The notes: a model not told the origin generated them from the sequence alone. Shown: positions 8,912 through 18,320, numbered from the stretch's first letter. The stretch is DNA of 64,000 nt from PWQG01 sp050486205 (GCA_050486205.1 JBJHCW010000004.1:338367-402366); one strand, 5' to 3'. Made by a program: numbers and translations.

Positions 8912-11900
8912 TCCAGCACCACCCGGCCAGGCGCGTGATCGCCTGGTCGGGCTGCAACAACAGGGCATGCGCAAGGGCCAGGTCAGACTCTGGTTGGCCG
9001 AACAGGCGGATAACGACCCTGCCATCCAACGGGCCTGGCACGACTGGTCCGAGGTAACCGATCGTGAGGAGCTGCGGCTGCGGCTTGAAGTCCTCACTCA
9101 GGTCCGATCACTGGATCCGGAACTTGCCCCTTTCATCACTTTCTGCTTTCGCGCCTCTGTTGCTGATCTGTACCAGCCTGCAGCCATAGTGCTTGGGCGT
9201 CACCTGCATGCAGTGCCTGCATTGCGTGACTATCTGGAAGAATACAGCAAGCGGCGCCAGGTGAATCTTGATAGCCTGTTGGCATTTCAGGGCAAATTGT
9301 TGCATGGCAAGCGCACCCACCGCCGGCTGTTGCTCGTCAGCGCTGCGGCCCAGGAAAGCGCTGCGGTTGAAACAGACTCCGCGGCCAGTGCTATCGCTGC
9401 GCTGGCCCGTGACCTACCCGACAATACACAGGACTGGGCCGTTGTACTGCTGGCAATGCACGCAATGCTGGAGCGCCAGGTGGCCCCGGAAGCGTTTGCT
9501 GACAGTCTGGGTTCGCTGATCGAGGGCGTGACAGTTGCGCCGGAGCCAGCACTGAGCCGCACAGTGATTCAGCGCTGTTGCACCCTTTTACCGTATCTGC
9601 CGCCGGAACAGGCTTCGCGTGCCTGGCAGAAACTGTTGGCTCGCACGGTACAGCGCATTGCCGATGCCAGCTCGCAGCCCTGTGGTCATCAGGGCGCCCT
9701 GTTGATGCAGCTGGATGAGGTGCTCCGGGCGCTGGCGTTTCTGCCTGAGTCCAGTCGCCGGACGTTGATTCCGGCAATAACCGAGACTGAGTACCCGCAG
9801 TTGGCGGGCTGGATGCAGGCGCGTCTGCGCTGCCTGCTGGCACGCGAATCGGTGCAATGGCCCACGGACCTTGAGCTTGATGTCGCGGCGCTCATGGAAC
9901 AGTATCCCGAGCCCGTCGTCAATACGGCCCGCCAGTTCATGAGCCTGCTGGAGGAAATGGCTTCGTCGGCACGCTGGCTCAGTCACTCTGTTGGGGAACG
10001 CGCCCGCATGGCTGTGCTGATGATTGATTATGTGCGTCATGCTGCCTTGATTGATGGGGGTATGGATGAAGCGCGAATGGATGCCATTCTCGAGCGCTTC
10101 GATATTCAGGTCGCCGAACATGCGCCGGGGACTTCCCGAGCGCCGTTGCATGCGGCCAGCGGTATCTTGCTCAAGTTGCTGGCCTGGGAAGGCGCAGCGA
10201 TAGAGGCATTGATCGATGCCCGCATGCTACACGGTATTGACGATTTGCGTGTGTTGCTGGCTCTGGTGCCTGTGCGGCGACCGACACCACTGGCGGCCTC
10301 TCTGGCCGATGCCCTGGAACAACAGATGCGTTGGCGCCTGCGTACCGAACCGGACTTTGATCCGGCACTGTTGCTGCGCAAGCTCAGTGTGCGCCGGCCT
10401 CACCCGGGTCTTCTGCACGCGCTTGTCCAACTGGCAGATGATCGGCGTTATCTGCGCGCCGATGGCACGCCGGTGGATCTGCAGGCCATGCTGAAACAGG
10501 CGGCGACTGATGCCGATACCGTTGGCCGGCAGGGTGGCTCGCGTCCCGGGGTGACGCTGTCTGAAGATCTGCAGGAGTTATTGGATCGTGTGTCCGTGGG
10601 ACAACACCGTGGTGACGGTGACAGCCTTGGGCTGATGACCTTGTTGGGGCGAATGTACCGATCCGATCAGCCGGTACTCACAGCCGGTGAGCCGGCATGG
10701 AGCAAGATGAGTTACGGGCAGCTTGCTGATCAGGTGACCGATATCTGCGCCTCATTGCATCGTCGTCTGTCCCGTCTGTTGCCGGCGCACTGGGCTGATG
10801 ATGACACACTGGCGTCGCTGCGTGATGCCGAACATGAACTACAGTCATTGAAACAGTTGCTGGTGCCCGTGCTGCCGCTCAGCGAGGCAAACTGGCTTGA
10901 GGCGCGCAGCGATCACCTTTTGCAGTTGCTGGATCAGCGGCGTTCGCAGACTGAACAGCTGTTTGCGACCTGGTCGCTGACCCGTGTCATGCCTTCGGAG
11001 CTCGACACTTCGCTGGCCTCACAGGCGGTGCACAGTATCACTCGTGTGGCAGAGCCGGAATCGCAATCCCATCTGCTCGGACTGTTTCTGGATGCCCTGG
11101 TGGCGCGGGCCGGCCGACTGAATCACAGTGAGCATGAAGACTGGGCCAGCCGCCGTGCAATTCTGGACTGGTCGCTGTTGGTTGAAGTGCCTGGCGCCCA
11201 GATCAATCGTTGGCACTCCCTTCAACAGCAGTGCTGGGCCGATCTTGTCCGTCAGGCCATGACGCAGCAGCATCAGGGGCGGGCCCTGGCATTGATGCTG
11301 CAGGCGGACTACGAGAGTCTGCAGGCCAGTGAGATTGGCCAGCGTGTAATGAGCGACGCCTTGCCCTGGTGTTATGACCGTCTGCGCCTTGGCGCTGCCC
11401 TGGGTATCAGGCGTCGGCTCCGCGTCGGGCGCATCAGTGGTGTGGCAGCGGAGGCAGCTGCCTTGCCATTGTATGCCGGCGAGCTGGGCCGTTTCTTCAT
11501 TCACTATTCCGCCGTCTGGTTGGCCATGCTCATCGGCTGTATATTGATGCTCGATTTTGGTGACGCGTGGAAGTCCATGGCCGAAATTGGTGATGTGCGT
11601 GGCATTGCCATTACCTTTGTGCTGGGTGTGGGTGGCACCTATCTGTATCTGCTGAAAAACCTGCGTGACAAGGGTGCAGTCCTGCCAGATGAGTCCACGG
11701 CCATGGTCTGGCGTTCCCGATTGCTGCGCGCGGGCCTGTTCTTGATGGTCTGTCTGGCCTACACCCTGTTGATGACCACGCTACTCTGGCTTTTGCTGTC
11801 CAGCACCGATGAAGTGGTGCACGGACCGGAGGCCATTGGCCATATTGTGGTCTGGGCCGGGTTTGGCCTGTTCATGGGTGTGTTTTTCGGTCTGATTGCC

Positions 11901-11918
11901 GGTGATGGCGGATCCTGA
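8895..11918 (+). CDS. Large membrane protein of unknown function (1007 residues)
   Basis: I do not recognise this protein. Residues 1 to about 860 are soluble, strongly helical and rich in Leu, Ala, Arg and Gln with many charged heptad-like stretches, suggesting an alpha-solenoid or coiled-coil body. The last 145 residues contain four hydrophobic segments: FIHYSAVWLAMLIGCILML, AITFVLGVGGTYLYLL, AGLFLMVCLAYTLLMTTLLW and IVVWAGFGLFMGVFFGLIAG. There is no signal peptide, so the body probably lies in the cytoplasm on a C-terminal membrane anchor. The start is uncertain: the ATG at 8895 lies inside the end of the preceding gene (17-base overlap, no good ribosome site), which implies translational coupling. 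No Walker, kinase or peptidase motif was found by eye. Confidence 0.75.
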   Translation: MKSITDPAPPGQARDRLVGLQQQGMRKGQVRLWLAEQADNDPAIQRAWHDWSEVTDREELRLRLEVLTQVRSLDPELAPFITFCFRASVADLYQPAAIVLGRHLHAVPALRDYLEEYSKRRQVNLDSLLAFQGKLLHGKRTHRRLLLVSAAAQESAAVETDSAASAIAALARDLPDNTQDWAVVLLAMHAMLERQVAPEAFADSLGSLIEGVTVAPEPALSRTVIQRCCTLLPYLPPEQASRAWQKLLARTVQRIADASSQPCGHQGALLMQLDEVLRALAFLPESSRRTLIPAITETEYPQLAGWMQARLRCLLARESVQWPTDLELDVAALMEQYPEPVVNTARQFMSLLEEMASSARWLSHSVGERARMAVLMIDYVRHAALIDGGMDEARMDAILERFDIQVAEHAPGTSRAPLHAASGILLKLLAWEGAAIEALIDARMLHGIDDLRVLLALVPVRRPTPLAASLADALEQQMRWRLRTEPDFDPALLLRKLSVRRPHPGLLHALVQLADDRRYLRADGTPVDLQAMLKQAATDADTVGRQGGSRPGVTLSEDLQELLDRVSVGQHRGDGDSLGLMTLLGRMYRSDQPVLTAGEPAWSKMSYGQLADQVTDICASLHRRLSRLLPAHWADDDTLASLRDAEHELQSLKQLLVPVLPLSEANWLEARSDHLLQLLDQRRSQTEQLFATWSLTRVMPSELDTSLASQAVHSITRVAEPESQSHLLGLFLDALVARAGRLNHSEHEDWASRRAILDWSLLVEVPGAQINRWHSLQQQCWADLVRQAMTQQHQGRALALMLQADYESLQASEIGQRVMSDALPWCYDRLRLGAALGIRRRLRVGRISGVAAEAAALPLYAGELGRFFIHYSAVWLAMLIGCILMLDFGDAWKSMAEIGDVRGIAITFVLGVGGTYLYLLKNLRDKGAVLPDESTAMVWRSRLLRAGLFLMVCLAYTLLMTTLLWLLLSSTDEVVHGPEAIGHIVVWAGFGLFMGVFFGLIAGDGGS

Positions 11919-11929
11919 CACGGTGAGTT

Positions 11930-11947
11930 ATTATACGGGAGTATAAT
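11930..11947. promoter_or_regulatory. Perfect palindrome, likely TetR operator
   Basis: ATTATAC-GGGA-GTATAAT is an inverted repeat with 7-bp perfect arms and a 4-base spacer, ending 17 bases before the ATG of the TetR gene. The arms contain TATAC/GTATAAT sequence that could also serve as a -10, so binding would block transcription. Autoregulation of tetR and the following monooxygenase gene is inferred. Confidence 0.6.
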
Positions 11948-11964
11948 TCACACAGGCTGTTTGC

Positions 11965-12672
11965 ATGACCGCAACCACACGAACAGGTCCAGCACTGGAC
12001 CGACGTGCGACCCGCAGCAGTGCCGGTCGCCCCGTCAATGCCAATCCCGAGTTGCAGCGCGAACGAATCCTGCAGGCTGCGCTGGGCCACTTTGCGCGCC
12101 ACGGGTTCGGTGGCACGTCTCTGCGCATGATTGCTGCCGACGCGGGCGTGACTCACGGACTGATCCGGCATTACTTCAGCAACAAGGAGGAATTGTTCCA
12201 TGCCACTGCGGATTACCTGTTTGGTCAGGTGGCCGAGGCATTGGAGCAACATCAGAACGGGGGAAACGGCAGTGATGCCATCACTCAGCTGGAAATGCAG
12301 ATACGTGCCTTTGTCCGTCTGTCAGCCCGTATGCCGCATCTGGCAGGATTTCTGATGCAGGCCGGACTGGACGGCGGCGATCACTTTGATTATGTGATCG
12401 AAAAGCATGTACGTCCCCTGTATGAACAGGCTCTGCGCCCCTACCTGACGGCTGTCAGTGAAGGCACGGCCCAGGCAATGGATCCCGATTTCCTGTTCAT
12501 GATTGCCACCCACGCGGCCACCGCTCCGTTCGCCCAGGCGGCTGTACGCAAGGCCATTTCCGGCCGCGACATGTACGACCCGGAAATCGTGGACGCCTAC
12601 GCCGATGCCCTGATCCGCGTTCTGCTCGGGGGCTTGTTGACCGATGCACAGCGCAAACAGAGAGGCTTCTGA
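11965..12672 (+). CDS. TetR/AcrR family transcriptional regulator
   Basis: A 235-residue repressor-type protein. Residues 28-75 hold the DNA-binding domain: ILQAALGHFARHGFGGTSLR followed by the helix-turn-helix IAADAGVTHGLIRHYFSNKE. The remaining 160 residues form the variable helical ligand-binding and dimerisation domain. A palindrome sits just upstream. The next gene, an EtaA-type monooxygenase, starts five bases after the stop, so both are probably one autoregulated unit whose inducer is a substrate of the monooxygenase. This parallels the EthR-EthA pair of mycobacteria, though there the genes are divergent. Confidence 0.9.
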   Translation: MTATTRTGPALDRRATRSSAGRPVNANPELQRERILQAALGHFARHGFGGTSLRMIAADAGVTHGLIRHYFSNKEELFHATADYLFGQVAEALEQHQNGGNGSDAITQLEMQIRAFVRLSARMPHLAGFLMQAGLDGGDHFDYVIEKHVRPLYEQALRPYLTAVSEGTAQAMDPDFLFMIATHAATAPFAQAAVRKAISGRDMYDPEIVDAYADALIRVLLGGLLTDAQRKQRGF

Positions 12673-12677
12673 GAGCC

Positions 12678-14282
12678 ATGAGCGTAGAATCAGCCCTGAG
12701 CGGAAAAGCAGCCCTGAGCGTAGAATCAGCCCTGAGCGGAAAAGCAGCCGTGAGCGAAAAAGCCGCCATGAACCTGGAATCAGCCCTTACAGCTGATTAC
12801 TTCGATGTTGTGATTGTTGGCGCCGGGCTGTCCGGCATAGGTGCGGCCTGGCATCTCAGGGACAAGTGTCCGGGCAAGTCTTTTACCATTCTGGAAGGGC
12901 GCGAAGCCATGGGCGGCACCTGGGATCTGTTCCGTTATCCGGGCATACGGTCGGACAGCGACATGCACACCCTGGGCTACAACTTCCGTCCCTGGCGCGA
13001 GGCCAAGGCAATAGCCGACGGGCCGTCCATCCTCAACTACGTGCAGCAGGTGGCAAGCGACGGTGGCATTGATCAGCATATCCGTTATCAACACCGTGTC
13101 ACCCACGCCGAGTGGTCCTCGGACGACGCTTGCTGGACGCTTACGGTCAAAAAGACGGTAACAGACGGCGGAGGGGATGACGGCGTGGAAGTGCTGAAGA
13201 TCCGTTGCAACATGTTGATGATGTGTTCCGGTTATTACAGTTACGAGAAGGGCTACACGCCAGACTTCGAGGGCCAGGACAGTTTCCGTGGCCAGATCAT
13301 CCATCCCCAGCATTGGCCCGAGCGTCTGGACTATGCCGGTAAGAAGGTGGTGATCATTGGCTCCGGTGCCACAGCCATGACACTGGCGCCGAGCATGGCG
13401 CAGACCGCCGGCAGGGTCACCATGCTGCAACGTTCCCCGACTTATGTGGTGTCCATGCCCGATCGGGACATTATTGCCAACACCCTGCGCAAGGTGCTGC
13501 CTGAGCGTGTTGCCTACTCATTGACCCGTTGGAAGAACATCAAGTTCCAGCAGTTCGTCTATCGCCGCTCGCGCACGAAACCCGAGAAACTGAAGCAGAA
13601 ACTGCTGAACATGGTGCGCAAGCAACTGGGTCCGGACTTTGATGTGGAAAAGCACTTCACGCCCAGCTATAACCCCTGGGACCAGCGTCTGTGCCTGGTG
13701 CCCAATGCGGACCTGTTCGAAGCCATCCGCAACGGGTCGCTGGATGTCGTGACTGATGGCATAGAACGCTTTACCGAAAACGGCATTCAACTGGCATCCG
13801 GGCAGTCGCTGGACGCCGATATTATTGTTACAGCCACCGGCCTGAATCTGGTGGTCCTGGGTAATGTGCAGTTCAGTGTGGATGGCAATCCGGTGGATTT
13901 TGCCAATACCTGGGCGTACAAGGCACTGATGTTCTCCGGTGTGCCGAACATGATTTTCACCTTCGGTTACATCAATGCGTCATGGACACTGAGAGCCGAT
14001 CTTATCGCAGAATATGCCTGTCGCCTGATCAATCATATGGACAGCATTGGCGCACGGCAATGTACACCACAACTTCGTGACAGTGATTACGACATGGTGT
14101 CGCGGCCTTTCATCGATGACTTTTCTGCCAACTACATGCAGCGCATGATGGACCGGTTTCCGCGCCAGGGTGATCGTGAGCCATGGATCAATTCACAGAA
14201 CTACAAAAAGGACAGGAAACTGTTGCGTCACGGGGCTATCGAAGATGGCGTGCTGCAGTTCAGCGCCGCGAGCCGGTCATAG
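12678..14282 (+). CDS. FAD-dependent Baeyer-Villiger-type monooxygenase (EtaA/EthA group)
   Basis: A 534-residue flavoprotein. Residues 44-53 carry the FAD Rossmann motif (VVIVGAGLSG), followed by GGTWDLFRYPGIRSDSDMHT, which is typical of the EtaA group. The Baeyer-Villiger fingerprint FRGQIIHPQHWP (FxGxxxHxxxWP) lies near residue 202, and the NADPH motif VVIIGSGATAM follows. Such enzymes insert oxygen next to ketones or oxidise sulfides using NADPH and O2. The first 30 codons come from a 36-bp tandem repeat and lack homologous character, so translation may really start at the internal ATG at 12768 (MNLESALTADYFDVV). Neither start has a strong ribosome site. It forms a unit with the TetR gene upstream. 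Confidence 0.9.
   Translation: MSVESALSGKAALSVESALSGKAAVSEKAAMNLESALTADYFDVVIVGAGLSGIGAAWHLRDKCPGKSFTILEGREAMGGTWDLFRYPGIRSDSDMHTLGYNFRPWREAKAIADGPSILNYVQQVASDGGIDQHIRYQHRVTHAEWSSDDACWTLTVKKTVTDGGGDDGVEVLKIRCNMLMMCSGYYSYEKGYTPDFEGQDSFRGQIIHPQHWPERLDYAGKKVVIIGSGATAMTLAPSMAQTAGRVTMLQRSPTYVVSMPDRDIIANTLRKVLPERVAYSLTRWKNIKFQQFVYRRSRTKPEKLKQKLLNMVRKQLGPDFDVEKHFTPSYNPWDQRLCLVPNADLFEAIRNGSLDVVTDGIERFTENGIQLASGQSLDADIIVTATGLNLVVLGNVQFSVDGNPVDFANTWAYKALMFSGVPNMIFTFGYINASWTLRADLIAEYACRLINHMDSIGARQCTPQLRDSDYDMVSRPFIDDFSANYMQRMMDRFPRQGDREPWINSQNYKKDRKLLRHGAIEDGVLQFSAASRS
12681..12770 (+). repeat. 36-bp tandem repeat at the 5' end of the monooxygenase gene
   Basis: A 36-bp unit (12681-12716) is repeated at 12717-12752 with one mismatch near its end (CCCTG versus CCGTG). 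A degenerate half unit follows (AGCGAAAAAGCCGCC) and then the start of another (GAATCAGCCCTTAC). The period is a multiple of three, so the frame stays open and encodes SVESALSGKAAL twice. The array suggests recent slippage or duplication at the translation start. Confidence 0.9.
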
Positions 14283-14470
14283 GACGTAATTGCAGGAACG
14301 ATACGATTCCCGGGGCCAGGTCGTCAAACGGGAAGTGGCGGATATCGGCATCACTGGACAACGCCCCGATGGGCGGATAGCTTTTGTCCTATGCGTATAC
14401 GGTGCGTCCATTCTCACTCCGTTCCGGGAAACAGAAAGTGTTCTCGCGCCATCTCCCGCAGTTGGGGCGA

Positions 14471-15883
14471 ATGATGATAATTGCCAGTTTTCTCTTCTTT
14501 CTGCTGATTTTTGCACTGATCGGCGCCCTGTCGGTGGTCGCCAGTCGGGGCACAACAGCCGACTACCTGACGGCGGGACAGAGCGTCAAGCCGTGGCTGG
14601 TGTCGTTATCGGCAGTAGCTACCAACAACAGTGGCTACATGTTCACCGGCATGATCGGCTTCACCTATATCAACGGTCTGCATTCCATCTGGCTGATGTT
14701 GGGCTGGATCGCCGGGGACTTCATTGGCTCGATGCTGTTGTGGCGTGACATTCGCCAGACCACCGAAAAACGCGACCTGCACTCATACAGCGGCTTGATC
14801 AGCAACTGGTGGGGACAGAACTACCAGAAGTTGCGCATGCTCTCGGGGATTGTGATCCTGCTGTTCCTGGGAGCCTACGCCGGTGCCCAGCTCAATGCCG
14901 GCAGCAAGGCGCTGCACGTGCTTCTGGACTGGGATCTCTCCACGGGGGTCTTGCTGGGAGCGGGCGTGGTGCTGATCTACAGCATGATCGGGGGTATCCG
15001 CGCTTCCATCTGGACCGACGCGGCCCAGTCTTTTGTGATGATCGTTGCCATGCCCACCCTGATGTTCATGACCGTGCAGGAGGTCGGTGGCTGGAATGCC
15101 ATGGTCGAGCAGTTGCATGACGTGGAGGAGAACTACATGAACTGGTTCCCACCCGACAGCACGTTGTTCTCCGCGAGCCTGTTCGCGATCGGCTGGCTGT
15201 TTGCTGGCTTCGGGGTGGTGGGGCAGCCCCAGGTGATGGTGCGCTATATGGGGCTGACCGATGTCACCCTCATGAATCGGGTGCGCATGTATTACTACGG
15301 CTGGTTCATCTTCTTTTACGGCTCGACCATCATTGTCGGGCTGCTCTCGCGATTGATCATCACCGAGGTGGACCAGTTCGATGAGGAGCTGGCCTTGCCC
15401 ACCATGGCAGTGGAGTTGATGCCGGCACTACTGGCTGGCATGGTGCTGGCGGGCTTGTTCGCCGCCACCATGTCCACCGCTGACTCCCTGGTGCTGAGCT
15501 GCTCGGGGGCAATCTCCCGCGATGTGCGTCCCGACAAACCACTGGGTTTCTGGATGACACGTGTGGCTACCTTTGTGGTGGTGATCGTGGCGGTGATGGT
15601 GGCGCTCTATGGGGAGCGCACAGTATTCGAGCTGGTGATACTGGCCTGGGGGCTACTCGCCTCTGCCTTCGCGCCCTTGCTGCTGATCTATCACTTCCGG
15701 CGCCTGCCGTCGGAAGCCCAGTGCATCACCATCATGTTTGCTGGGGTGATCGCCTACCTGATCTCCCATTACAGCTTCATCGCCGATCACGTCTATGAGC
15801 TGATGCCGGCGATGATCGTAGCCTTCACGGTCTATGCACTCATACTGATGTTCAGCAAGGTCGAAGTACAGCGCAAGGGATAA
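14471..15883 (+). CDS. Sodium:solute symporter (SSS/PutP-like family)
   Basis: A 470-residue inner membrane transporter with about 13 hydrophobic segments. The start is set at 14471 (MMIIASFLFFLLIFALIGAL), which makes the first residues a membrane helix; upstream in-frame codons encode an unlikely charged leader. TADYLTAGQSVKPWLVSLS and the following ATNNSGYMFTGMIGFTY are the conserved beginning of the PutP/sodium symporter family, including the region that forms the sodium site with the unwound helix 1. The substrate is probably an amino acid or other small organic solute but cannot be read here. It is the first of three collinear genes (symporter, phhB, SLC13), separated by 119 and 49 bases. 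Confidence 0.88.
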   Translation: MMIIASFLFFLLIFALIGALSVVASRGTTADYLTAGQSVKPWLVSLSAVATNNSGYMFTGMIGFTYINGLHSIWLMLGWIAGDFIGSMLLWRDIRQTTEKRDLHSYSGLISNWWGQNYQKLRMLSGIVILLFLGAYAGAQLNAGSKALHVLLDWDLSTGVLLGAGVVLIYSMIGGIRASIWTDAAQSFVMIVAMPTLMFMTVQEVGGWNAMVEQLHDVEENYMNWFPPDSTLFSASLFAIGWLFAGFGVVGQPQVMVRYMGLTDVTLMNRVRMYYYGWFIFFYGSTIIVGLLSRLIITEVDQFDEELALPTMAVELMPALLAGMVLAGLFAATMSTADSLVLSCSGAISRDVRPDKPLGFWMTRVATFVVVIVAVMVALYGERTVFELVILAWGLLASAFAPLLLIYHFRRLPSEAQCITIMFAGVIAYLISHYSFIADHVYELMPAMIVAFTVYALILMFSKVEVQRKG

Positions 15884-16002
15884 GGATGACGGCGACAAAC
15901 CCGCGCAATGTCTGCGTTACTTCAGCAGCATTGCCGTGGGTATTGGCCAGGCACGCACCGGCGCGTTACCATGAACAGTCATTTCCCATCAGGGAGCTGT
16001 CC

Positions 16003-16338
16003 ATGAGTGAACTGACGCAGAGAACATGCAAACCTTGTGAAGGTGGCACCAATCCTATGGATGCCGAAGAGGTCAAGCAACACCTGGGCTTGATCAACGA
16101 TGGCTGGGAGCCTGGCAAGGACGCCAGACAGATCAGCCGCAGCTTCAAATTCAAGGACTATTATCACACCACGGCTTTCATTAACGCCGTAGCCTGGATT
16201 GCGCATCGTGAAGACCATCACCCGGATATCAGCTTTGGCTACAACCGGGCGACTGTGACATACACTACACACGACATTGGCGGTCTGTCGGAGAACGACT
16301 TCATCTGTGCGGCGAAAGTCGATGCCCTGCAGAATTGA
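16003..16338 (+). CDS. phhB: Pterin-4a-carbinolamine dehydratase
   Basis: A 111-residue protein. The ATG at 16003 follows AGGGAG at seven bases and gives the normal family length. The active-site signature is present: WIAHREDHHPDISFGYNRAT, with the paired histidines before PDI, and then VTYTTHDIGGLSENDF. The enzyme dehydrates 4a-hydroxytetrahydropterin to regenerate the pterin cofactor after phenylalanine hydroxylase and similar reactions. No aromatic hydroxylase lies nearby, so its partner must be elsewhere. It is cytoplasmic. Confidence 0.93.
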   Translation: MSELTQRTCKPCEGGTNPMDAEEVKQHLGLINDGWEPGKDARQISRSFKFKDYYHTTAFINAVAWIAHREDHHPDISFGYNRATVTYTTHDIGGLSENDFICAAKVDALQN

Positions 16339-16387
16339 CGCCTGACGTTGCGGCACTCGAAGTCCAGAATTCATGGCATGGTGTTGG

Positions 16388-18220
16388 ATGTCCGACAGTA
16401 CACTGGTATTCATCGTTCTCGCGCTGACCCTGTCCGCCTTCGCCTGGGCTCGCTTTCGCTACGACGTGGTGGCGGTCGCTGCCCTGTTGAGTTCGGTGAT
16501 GCTTGGTCTGGTGCCGGCGGAGGAGGCCTTCAGTGGTTTTGGCCATCCGGCGGTGATCACCGTGGCGGCTGTGCTGATACTGAGCAGAGGTTTCGAGCAC
16601 TCGGGTGTGGTGGATGTAATCGCCGACCAGATACTCAAGGTCGGTGATCGACTGTTCCTTCAACTGGTGGTCTTGTTGGGTACCGTGGTGGCGCTCTCCG
16701 GTTTCATGAACAACGTAGGCGCCCTGGCGCTGCTGCTGCCGGTGGCCATGCGTGTGGCCCGGCAACATGATACCTCACCCTCGATGCTGTTGATGCCATT
16801 GGCCTTCGGTTCGCTGCTCGGGGGGCTGACCACACTGATCGGAACGCCCCCCAACATCATCATATCGAGCCACCGGGGTACGGTGACGGGGGAGACTTTC
16901 GGCATGTTCTCCTTCTTTCCCGTTGGAGCCGTGGTGGCGCTGCTTGGGCTGTTTTTCATCGTGTTGCTGAGCCGGTATCTGGTACCCAGGCGCGCCGGAA
17001 AGGCCTCCACTGAGGAGATGTTCGATACCTCAAACTATCTGGTTGAGGTCAAAGTGGGGGAAAAGTCAAAGGCCAACGGTTGGACCTTGAGAACGTTGCA
17101 TCAGGAGCTTGAGGACCTCCTCCCGGTACTTGCAGTGGTGCGCGACGGCAAGCGCAGTGCAGGGCACGAGTTCCATGGTTTTCTCAGGGAGGGTGATGTG
17201 CTGCTGGTGGAGGCAGACCCTGAGCAGATGAAACATCTCAAGGACACAGCGGGGCTGTATCTGGGATCCGAGGCAGAGCTCGAGGAGATCAGGCAAAAGG
17301 AGAAAGAACAGGAAGGCGAAGTGGACCATGCGAACAAGGGAGAAAAGAAGACCGTCAACACCGAAGGGCTGGAGCTGGTCGAGGCCATAGTACGCCGTGA
17401 TTCGATGATGGTAAATCGCAGTGTCCAGGAACTGCGCCTGCAGAATCAGTACGGATTGCATCTGGTGGCGGTAGCGCGCGACGGAAGTCGCGTGAAGAAG
17501 CGTCTGCGTGAGATTCGCTTCGAGCCGGGCGACATCATTTTGTTGCAGGGTGGTGAAAGCGAAGTCCCGGAAAGTCTGGCCACTCTGGGTTGCCTGCCCC
17601 TGGCCAAGCGCAACCTTCCGCTGGGGCATTCACGCAAGTTGCTGGTCTCGCTTGCGATCTTCGCAGTGGCCGTCGTTGCGATGGTTTTCGATATCGTGCC
17701 GGCCGCAATTGCGCTGGCGACAGCAGCGCTGATCTCTATCCTCGCGGGGGTAATGCCTCTGCGTGACGGATATCAGGCCATCGATGGACCGGTGATCGTG
17801 CTGCTTGCGGCGATGATCCCGGTAGGCCAGGCCCTGGAGAGCAGCGGCGGCGCGCAAATGATCGCCGATGGGCTGCTGATACTGGGCGCCGAATGGTTGG
17901 TCCTGGGCTCCATGGCTCTGCTCTTTATCATCTGCATGCTGCTCTCCAACATCATCAACAATGCGGCAGCCGCAGTGTTGATGGCACCGATTGCTGTCAG
18001 TCTGGCGCGGGGGTTCGAGGTCTCTGTCGACCCGTTCCTGATGGTAGTGGCGATCAGCGCCTCCTGTGCCTTTCTCACTCCTATCGGCCATCAATCCAAT
18101 ACTCTCGTGCTGGGGCCCGGGGGGTATCGGTTCGGTGACTACTGGCGACTGGGGTTGCCGCTGTCGCTGGTGGTGCTCGCGGTGTCAATCCCGATGATCC
18201 TGCTGGTCTGGCCTCTGTAG
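16388..18220 (+). CDS. SLC13-family anion permease with two RCK-C (TrkA-C) domains
   Basis: A roughly 610-residue inner membrane transporter. The two membrane halves flank a cytoplasmic insert with two TrkA-C-like regulatory domains: one around residues 220-290 (LVEVKVGEKSKANGW to LLVEADPEQMK), the other around 335-395 (VEAIVRRDSMMVNRSVQEL to EPGDIILLQGG). A highly charged linker (EIRQKEKEQEGEVDHANKGE) separates them. Family motifs include GFMNNVGALALLLPVAM and, in the second half, SNIINNAAAAVLMAPIAV with PIGHQSNTLVLGPGGYRFGD. Such proteins move sulfate, dicarboxylates or related anions with sodium. The start is uncertain between 16373 and 16388; 16388 has GGTG upstream. Confidence 0.87.
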   Translation: MSDSTLVFIVLALTLSAFAWARFRYDVVAVAALLSSVMLGLVPAEEAFSGFGHPAVITVAAVLILSRGFEHSGVVDVIADQILKVGDRLFLQLVVLLGTVVALSGFMNNVGALALLLPVAMRVARQHDTSPSMLLMPLAFGSLLGGLTTLIGTPPNIIISSHRGTVTGETFGMFSFFPVGAVVALLGLFFIVLLSRYLVPRRAGKASTEEMFDTSNYLVEVKVGEKSKANGWTLRTLHQELEDLLPVLAVVRDGKRSAGHEFHGFLREGDVLLVEADPEQMKHLKDTAGLYLGSEAELEEIRQKEKEQEGEVDHANKGEKKTVNTEGLELVEAIVRRDSMMVNRSVQELRLQNQYGLHLVAVARDGSRVKKRLREIRFEPGDIILLQGGESEVPESLATLGCLPLAKRNLPLGHSRKLLVSLAIFAVAVVAMVFDIVPAAIALATAALISILAGVMPLRDGYQAIDGPVIVLLAAMIPVGQALESSGGAQMIADGLLILGAEWLVLGSMALLFIICMLLSNIINNAAAAVLMAPIAVSLARGFEVSVDPFLMVVAISASCAFLTPIGHQSNTLVLGPGGYRFGDYWRLGLPLSLVVLAVSIPMILLVWPL

Positions 18221-18320
18221 CCAGCGCTGGAGCCTCCGAGAAGGAATCTTTGGGAAAGTAATTTGGAGCGCAACCGCTGAACCAGTTATTTCCTGAACCT
18301 GATAAGGGGTGATACGCAGT

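Noticed and set aside
12681..12752. Possible CRISPR repeats because the unit is 36 bp
   Set aside because: The units are directly adjacent with no spacers and lie in frame at the start of a coding sequence.
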